DNA from: CAVPLU01 sp050012535
Lineage (GTDB): Archaea > Thermoproteota > Bathyarchaeia > 40CM-2-53-6
DNA: 10,820 bases
NCBI GenBank assembly: GCA_050012535.1
Contig: JBEKGZ010000055.1
Span: 1-10,820, forward strand
Reading direction: 5' to 3'
Each line of letters starts with the position of its first letter. Position 1 is the stretch's first letter. The position numbers were made by a program, and so were the translations under genes. Under the pieces are notes generated by a model, which saw only the letters and a program-made list of their open reading frames with translations, had not been told where the DNA came from and ran no database searches. Below are positions 6,396-10,820 of the stretch, piece by piece.

Positions 6396-8282
6396 CTAAC
6401 CTCTTCCCTGAGGCCTCATGCCGCTTAGCTCATCGATGAGCAGAGGTAGTATCTTCACGGCGTCTCCTATGACTCCGTAGTTGCAGGAGTTGAAGATGGG
6501 CGCTTCAGGGTCAGCGTTTAGCGCAATCACAGTCTCCGCCCCCTCTATTCCAACCAAGTGCTGAATGGATCCGGAGATGCCGACGGCGATGTAGAGTTTC
6601 GGCCTGATCGTCTTGCCGGTTTGGCCAACTTGTTTCTCTTTGTCTGCTAGACCTGACTCGACGGCTCTGCGTGAAGCTCCAACCGCCCCTCCGAGTGAGT
6701 GCGCAAGGTTCTTCACCAATTGAAAGTTCTTTTCTGAGCTGAGTCCTCTGCCGCCGGAGACCACAACATCGGATTCTTGTAGCAGGCTGCTCATCTCAAT
6801 CCATTCGTATTCGAGTATCTTGGTCGGAATTTGCTCTTCGCTAAAGTCCATTTCTACTTTCACAACCTCAGCCTTCGCGTCTGTCTTGGGTGGTTTGGGG
6901 AACACGCCTGGTCTGACAGTACTCATCTGAGGTCTATGTTTCGGCGTTACGATCATGGCGAGCTGCCTTCCTCCCCAGGTTGGCCTGATCTGAAGTAGGC
7001 AGCCGGTCTCGGGGTCTATGTCAAGAGAGGTGCAGTCAGCGGTCAGACCCGTGTGAATTGTGGTGGCAACCATTCCCGATAGGTCTCTTCCGTTTCGTGT
7101 CGCTCCGATCAGCAAGACTTGAGGCTGATAGGCGATCGCGGCTTTGCTCAGGGCTCTTGCATATGGGGCGGTCCGATAGTGCTTGAGAATGGGTTTGTCA
7201 ATCACATACACCCTCGAAGCGCCATAGTTCGCCGCTTCTTGTGCAGCGTCTTCAATCCGGTATCCGATCACAACTGCTTCGAGCGTAGTGTTCAGCTTCT
7301 TCGCGAGCGATGCTCCCGCACCGAGGAGCTCCCAAGAAACACTAGCTGTGCGCCCTTCGTTCTGCTCCACGTACACCCACACAGGTCCGTGATCCGAACT
7401 CAGATGCGACTTCGTCGCCGGCTGAGCCTCGTTGCTAATCAAGGTCGAAGCAGCCGCCGTCTTACCGCTAAATGGTCTGCTTGAGAGAATCTTTTCCTTG
7501 AGCCAACGGGCGGCGCTGACCGGATCAGCGCTGCCATCGATTATCTCTCCTCTTCCTCTCGGCTTTGGGATGAACATCTTTCTGACCGTCGTTGGAGACC
7601 CTAGGAGACCCAGTTTGGGCGGATCCGCGTTGATGGTGTCTTTGTTCCAGTGACTCACCTCTGCCTTTTGCGAACGCAGAATTCCATCTATAGTGGCTCG
7701 GCGAGGCTTGTTCACGTTCTCGACAACAGAGATCGCTGCGGGCATTGAGACTTTCACTGTTTCCATCATCTCATCTGCTCTTCTGGCGGCTACGACGGTC
7801 TGCTCTTTGGGATTGGCCTTCACGATGTGGGTCGCATAGGTGATTATGGGGATCCCAAGTCTGGCCGCGACGCCCGGTCCCACCTGTCCGGTCTCTCCGT
7901 CCAAGGCTTGTTTGCCGAAGAAGAGCAAGTCAGCTATTCCCTCTTCTTTCTCAAGTCTCCTAACCGCGGCTGACAGCGTGTAGCTTGTGGCGTAAGTGTC
8001 CGCCCCTGCCATGGCCCTGTCTGTGAGCAATACCGCTTTGTCGGCTCCCATGGCCAGTAGGTCCCTTAGCGATTCCTCTGCTTGAGCTGGGCCCATGGTC
8101 ATGACGGCGACCTTGGCGCCGTAGAGATCCTTCAGCTTGAGGCACTCTTCCACAGCGTTCACGTCGCTAGGGTTGATGACTGATGGTATGCCTTCTCTGA
8201 TCAGGGTCCCCGTTTCAGGATCCATCTTGACTTCCGTAGTGTCGGGAACTTGCTTGATACAAGCAATCACAAACAATGCCAA
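6396..8282 (-). CDS. fixAB: Fused electron-transfer flavoprotein, FixA (EtfB) + FixB (EtfA) in one chain
   Basis: One 628-residue chain joins the beta and alpha subunits. Residues 1 to about 245 are FixA/EtfB, with LFVIACIKQVPDT at the start, NPSDVNAVEE, MGPAQAEESLRDLLAMGADKAVLLTD and KQALDGETGQVGP (124-136). Residues 250 to about 298 look like a low-complexity linker. Residues 299 to 628 are FixB/EtfA, ending in the FAD domain: SGGRG (509-513), GASR (536-539), QVGQTGKT (551-558), AVGISGSIQH (566-575), DPEAPIF (591-597) and YGVIGD (602-607). The DGETGQVGP loop resembles bifurcating Etf, not the classical AMP-binding mitochondrial type, which I recall having a different loop. Followed by fixC and fixX, it should oxidise NADH and deliver electrons to ferredoxin and quinone. 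TTG 8282 is chosen because AAGGAG lies five bases upstream; TTG 8276 is an alternative. Beta-alpha fusions occur in some archaea. Confidence 0.94.
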   Translation of the reverse strand: MALFVIACIKQVPDTTEVKMDPETGTLIREGIPSVINPSDVNAVEECLKLKDLYGAKVAVMTMGPAQAEESLRDLLAMGADKAVLLTDRAMAGADTYATSYTLSAAVRRLEKEEGIADLLFFGKQALDGETGQVGPGVAARLGIPIITYATHIVKANPKEQTVVAARRADEMMETVKVSMPAAISVVENVNKPRRATIDGILRSQKAEVSHWNKDTINADPPKLGLLGSPTTVRKMFIPKPRGRGEIIDGSADPVSAARWLKEKILSSRPFSGKTAAASTLISNEAQPATKSHLSSDHGPVWVYVEQNEGRTASVSWELLGAGASLAKKLNTTLEAVVIGYRIEDAAQEAANYGASRVYVIDKPILKHYRTAPYARALSKAAIAYQPQVLLIGATRNGRDLSGMVATTIHTGLTADCTSLDIDPETGCLLQIRPTWGGRQLAMIVTPKHRPQMSTVRPGVFPKPPKTDAKAEVVKVEMDFSEEQIPTKILEYEWIEMSSLLQESDVVVSGGRGLSSEKNFQLVKNLAHSLGGAVGASRRAVESGLADKEKQVGQTGKTIRPKLYIAVGISGSIQHLVGIEGAETVIALNADPEAPIFNSCNYGVIGDAVKILPLLIDELSGMRPQGRG

Positions 8283-8287
8283 GCGCT

Positions 8288-8293
8288 CTCCTT
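8288..8293 (-). promoter_or_regulatory. Ribosome binding site deciding the fixAB TTG start
   Basis: AAGGAG on the minus strand lies five bases before TTG 8282. It supports this TTG over the second TTG six bases later, since both are in frame. Confidence 0.6.
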
Positions 8294-8308
8294 AGCCACC
8301 GAATCACA

Positions 8309-8330
8309 TGGTTGTCTTGGTTCACAACCA
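8309..8330 (-). repeat. Inverted repeat in the fixAB leader, possible operator or hairpin
   Basis: TGGTTGT and ACAACCA form perfect 7-base arms around an 8-base spacer, about 27 bases upstream of the fixAB start. If the CTTTAATG box at about 8355-8364 is the promoter, this element lies at or just after the transcript start, where a repressor site would act. It could equally fold as a small RNA hairpin. Nothing in the window identifies a cognate regulator. Confidence 0.35.
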
Positions 8331-8354
8331 GAACTATCAATGTTGAATGAGATC

Positions 8355-8364
8355 GGCATTAAAG
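8355..8364 (-). promoter_or_regulatory. Weak candidate TATA box for fixAB in the divergent intergenic region
   Basis: The minus strand reads CTCTTTAATGC here, the most TATA-like stretch between the fixAB start and the divergent gene. It would give a start near 8333 and a leader of about 50 bases. On the plus strand, GTGCTTAATTC at 8451-8461 is the best candidate for the deacetylase gene. Both are weak. The rest of 8283-8549 holds no gene I can support. Confidence 0.22.
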
Positions 8365-8549
8365 AGCCCTGTTCGCGCGCCTCTCGTGTTGTCTGATTAT
8401 CGGCTCGAGCGTTTCCAATGTCACACTTACCTACTCAGCCTTGCAGGCTAGGTGCTTAATTCGCTTTCCCGAAATACTCGAGCTTGATCCATAGGACTAT
8501 TACATTCGACAAAGCTAGTAAGGACCAAGAATCACAGGATGCGAGATTA

Positions 8550-9692
8550 GTGAGCCCTCGTCTCGCCTATGTCTACAGCGACGACTTTCTGAAATACGAT
8601 TTCGGCCCGGACCACCCGCTGACACCAATTCGGCTGAAGCTAACTTACGAACTCTCACATGCCAAAGGCCTCATTGACGACCGGAACATCATAGTGATCC
8701 CGCCACGCGTCGCGACCGAGGAAGAGGTAAGACTGTTCCACACGGAAGAATACGTTGACCTAGTGAAGCGAAAAAGCAAGGAGGGTCACGGTCTCCTAGA
8801 TCTCGGCGACACTCCAGCATTCAAAGGAGTCTATGAAGCATCGGCAATGACCGTCGGTGCGACTCTGGAAGCCGTCGACGCAGTCATGAAAGGAGAAGCG
8901 GAGCACGGAATGAACATCTCCGGAGGCCTCCACCACGCGCATGAAGACAGGGCGTCAGGTTTCTGCGTCTTCAACGACCCGGCCGTAGCGATCGCCTATC
9001 TGAAGAAGAAATATCATCTTGAGAGGATCATGTACTTTGACATGGACGCACATCATGGCGATGGCGTGATGTATGGATTCTACAACGACGTTGGCGTCCT
9101 TGATGTGGATCTACACGAGGACGGACGGTACCTGTTTCCTGGGACTGGATTCACGTTCGAGACAGGAGAGAAAGGCGCGGAAGGCCTCAAGATCAACATT
9201 CCAGTGCCTCCAGGAACCGGGGACGATCCCTATCTCACGGGCTTCAGAGAGATCGTTCCACCGCTGGTTCGAGCATACAAGCCAGAGTTCATCATCGTCC
9301 AATGCGGAGCTGACTCGCATGCGGACGATATGCTTGCTCACCTCAGACTGACAACGCGGACATACGAAGAAATCATCACGACACTGCACAGGCTCGCTCA
9401 CGATGTGGCATCCGGCAGAATAGTAGCAATCGGAGGAGGAGGATACAACCCTGCGAACGTTGCAAGATGCTGGACCATCATCGCCGCGTCACTTCTAGAA
9501 GTTCATCCCTCCAATGAGGTGCCGGACGAATGGAAGAACTCGCTTCGAAAGACTACGGGTCTGTCGCCACCTATGACCCTAAGAAGTGAGCCCTCAAAGA
9601 ATGACAACCCGAAAACAGGGATGGAGCAAGTGCTGAAGAACATTGAGGATCTCAGAAAGAGGATCCCTCTCCTTGGCAGACATTCTAGCTAA
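8550..9692 (+). CDS. acuC: AcuC-type zinc-dependent deacetylase (histone deacetylase superfamily)
   Basis: This is a class I-like, arginase-fold Zn deacetylase that removes acetyl groups from lysines (in AcuC of Bacillus, from acetyl-CoA synthetase) or from small acetylated amines. Residue numbers are counted from GTG 8550. All catalytic elements are present: the His pair in GGLHHAH (H128, H129), the Zn ligands in DMDAHHGDG (D166, H168), the third ligand in QCGADSH (D255), and the catalytic Tyr in GGGGYNP (Y299). The N-terminal YSDDFLKYDFGPDHP is typical of AcuC. The frame is open to TTG 8484, adding 22 unfamiliar residues. I prefer GTG 8550 because it yields MSPRLAYVYSD, matches the usual length of about 380, and has AGGA ten bases upstream. 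It is transcribed divergently from fixAB and converges with tatD. Its target is unknown. Confidence 0.92.
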   Translation: MSPRLAYVYSDDFLKYDFGPDHPLTPIRLKLTYELSHAKGLIDDRNIIVIPPRVATEEEVRLFHTEEYVDLVKRKSKEGHGLLDLGDTPAFKGVYEASAMTVGATLEAVDAVMKGEAEHGMNISGGLHHAHEDRASGFCVFNDPAVAIAYLKKKYHLERIMYFDMDAHHGDGVMYGFYNDVGVLDVDLHEDGRYLFPGTGFTFETGEKGAEGLKINIPVPPGTGDDPYLTGFREIVPPLVRAYKPEFIIVQCGADSHADDMLAHLRLTTRTYEEIITTLHRLAHDVASGRIVAIGGGGYNPANVARCWTIIAASLLEVHPSNEVPDEWKNSLRKTTGLSPPMTLRSEPSKNDNPKTGMEQVLKNIEDLRKRIPLLGRHSS

Positions 9693-10455
9693 TCCGGAAT
9701 ATGCCTCTTGCATTCCGTGAAGTCAACTCCACTAGTTCGTCCAACTGCATTCCCTTCAATTCCGCAACTTTATGCGCAGTTTCAAGGACGAACAGAGGCT
9801 CGTTTCGTTCTCCTCGTCTCGATTGAGGCGGAAGAAACGGGCAATCGGTTTCAAGAACAATCGATTCATCCGGTAGATGCTGAACGAGTTCGTGTAACCT
9901 TCTCGCATTAGGGTATGTCACAGGCCCTGCGATCGAGATCACGTAGCCCATCTCAATGACCTCCTCAGCCATGCTCAAATCGCCTGAGAAGCAGTGAAGA
10001 ATACCTTTGGCGTTTTTGTCGAACCTGCGCAGCACCTCTAAGACGTCAGCATGTGCTTCGCGGTCATGTACAACTATTGGAAGCTGGAGCTCGTTCGCGA
10101 GCCGTATCTGTTGCTCAAACGCTTCCTTCTGTCGTGCTCTCGGAGATAGGTCTCGATAGTAGTCAAGCCCAATCTCACCGATCGCGACGACTTTTGGATC
10201 CTGAGCGAGTTCCCGGAGCGAATCGACCGTCGAAGCGTTCATCGCCTTTGCATTGTGCGGATGGACTCCAACGACCGCGTATATGCCCTCGTGATTCTTT
10301 GCCATTCTAGCAGCTTCGCAACTTGCGCCAAGATCGTATCCCACGCTGACAATGGCGCTCAAGCCAGCTGCAAACGCTCTCTCAATGACTTGCTCTCTGT
10401 CCTTATCAAATGTAGGCCATTGTAGGTGCGCATGACTATCGATAAGTTTGATGAT
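9685..10455 (-). CDS. tatD: TatD-family metal-dependent hydrolase/deoxyribonuclease, initiator apparently ATC
   Basis: TatD proteins are TIM-barrel, two-metal hydrolases with 3'-5' exonuclease activity, implicated in DNA repair and turnover. If ATC 10455 is residue 1, the protein is 256 residues, the normal length, and reads IIKLIDSHAHLQW with metal ligands H8 and H10, then GVHPHNA, GEIGLDYY (E94), VVHDREAH (H130), HCFSGD (H154) and ETDCPFLPP (D204): a complete active site. However, no ATG, GTG or TTG is available in frame before TTG 10362, because TGA 10461-10459 closes the frame upstream. Starting at TTG 10362 would delete the HxH motif and the first strand of the barrel, leaving 225 residues. 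The near-perfect ribosome site just before 10455 supports the longer protein. The gene follows the CMD/AhpD-like gene in the same direction and overlaps the deacetylase 3' end by 8 bases. Confidence 0.88.
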   Translation of the reverse strand: MIKLIDSHAHLQWPTFDKDREQVIERAFAAGLSAIVSVGYDLGASCEAARMAKNHEGIYAVVGVHPHNAKAMNASTVDSLRELAQDPKVVAIGEIGLDYYRDLSPRARQKEAFEQQIRLANELQLPIVVHDREAHADVLEVLRRFDKNAKGILHCFSGDLSMAEEVIEMGYVISIAGPVTYPNARRLHELVQHLPDESIVLETDCPFLPPQSRRGERNEPLFVLETAHKVAELKGMQLDELVELTSRNARGIFRIS

Positions 10456-10467
10456 CGATCACCTCCC
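10456..10467 (-). promoter_or_regulatory. Extended Shine-Dalgarno before tatD
   Basis: GGGAGGTGATCG contains the ten bases GGAGGTGATC, fully complementary to the typical archaeal 16S 3' end. GGAGG ends six bases before the ATC at 10455, ideal spacing. It argues that translation starts at or next to this ATC and not 93 bases downstream at TTG 10362. Confidence 0.7.
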
Positions 10468-10484
10468 AAAGTAAGTTGTCCGAT

Positions 10485-10820
10485 TCAACTGATCTTTCTG
10501 ACTCGCTCGCATTCATCGAGACGTTCAACTGCACGCCTGATGTGAGGAATCGTGATTGAGCCGCCAACGATGAGGGCTACATTCAGTGCCTCGTAAAACT
10601 CCGGGGACGATACTCCTTCTTCTACGCATCTGATGACATGATACGTTATGCAGTCATCGCATCGCAAAACAACCGATGCCACCAGACCTAACAGTTCCTT
10701 CGTTTTGCTTGGAAGCGCGCCAGGCTCGTAAGCCCGTGCATCGAGATTGAAGAAACGCTGGATTTGTTGGTTGCCTGACGCCAAGATCTTCTCGTTCATC
10801 CTCTCGCGGTACTTCCTGAA
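10485..10820 (-). CDS. Carboxymuconolactone decarboxylase / AhpD-like family protein (may extend past the window)
   Basis: A small all-helical protein with the CMD-family core ALPSKTKELLGLVASVVLRCDDCITYH. Counting from the internal ATG at 10799 it has the redox motif CDDC (C47, C50) followed by H54, the CxxCxxxH pattern of AhpD-like peroxidase partners, then ALNVALIVGGSITIPHIRRAVE. AhpD-type members reduce alkyl-hydroperoxide reductase or act as disulfide-linked antioxidants; others in the family are decarboxylases, so the exact reaction is open. The frame stays open from ATG 10799 to the right edge, reading FRKYRER before the Met, which looks like normal family sequence. The real start may therefore lie outside the window. 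It ends at TGA 10485, 18 bases before the tatD ribosome site, so the two are probably one operon. No CDC-type metal motif is evident. Confidence 0.85.
   Translation of the reverse strand, partial: FRKYRERMNEKILASGNQQIQRFFNLDARAYEPGALPSKTKELLGLVASVVLRCDDCITYHVIRCVEEGVSSPEFYEALNVALIVGGSITIPHIRRAVERLDECERVRKIS

Noticed and set aside
7119..7484. A 121-codon plus-strand frame, and other frames antisense to fixAB and fixC
   Set aside because: They are shadows of the conserved fused Etf and FixC, with no family-like residues.
1..10820. A new defence, CRISPR or mobile system
   Set aside because: I see no repeat array, transposase, integrase, terminal repeats or nuclease-helicase cassette. All genes fit known metabolic or housekeeping families.

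Overview
The window reads as part of the genome of an anaerobic, probably archaeal, organism. The evidence for an archaeon is a soluble heterodisulfide reductase set (HdrC, HdrB, HdrA) with its hydrogenase partners MvhD and MvhG, a fused electron-transfer flavoprotein, TATA-box-like promoter elements instead of bacterial -35/-10 pairs, and a Shine-Dalgarno sequence (GGAGGTGATC) matching the archaeal 16S tail. Some anaerobic bacteria also carry Hdr-Mvh genes, so archaeal origin is likely but not proven. The exact lineage cannot be read from this stretch.

Layout. Nearly everything left of position 8282 is on the minus strand, in two co-directional redox operons. The first to be transcribed is fixAB-fixC-fixX (8282 down to 4843), an electron-bifurcating Etf/Fix complex. 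Next, after a 215-base gap with two tandem TATA-like boxes, comes hdrC-hdrB-hdrA-mvhD-mvhG (4627 down to the left edge), with mvhG cut by the edge. A roughly 200 to 270 base divergent intergenic region separates fixAB from a plus-strand AcuC-type zinc deacetylase gene. That gene converges on, and overlaps by 8 bases, a minus-strand pair: a TatD-family nuclease and, upstream of it, a carboxymuconolactone-decarboxylase/AhpD-like protein that may run off the right edge.

How the genes work together. Both operons belong to families that perform flavin-based electron bifurcation and exchange electrons with ferredoxin. Fix/Etf complexes split electrons from NADH between ferredoxin and a quinone. Hdr-Mvh complexes split electrons from H2 (or another donor through MvhD) between ferredoxin and a disulfide such as CoM-S-S-CoB. 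Placed side by side they could link the NADH/quinone pool and the H2/disulfide pool through ferredoxin. This coupling is inferred from gene position.

Most notable oddities. (1) hdrA is broken by a frame change near 1700. (2) mvhD is broken by a frame change near 896. At both places a conserved stretch of roughly 15 to 20 residues also seems to be missing, so each looks like a deletion of about 45 to 60 bases, not a single-base slip, and both are 2 modulo 3. (3) tatD has its complete conserved N-terminus in frame behind a near-perfect Shine-Dalgarno, but the initiator position is ATC. These could be assembly or consensus errors, real decay, or (for tatD) non-canonical initiation. (4) Starts are mostly non-ATG. 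I found no CRISPR array, tRNA, rRNA, insertion sequence or clearly new defence-like system.
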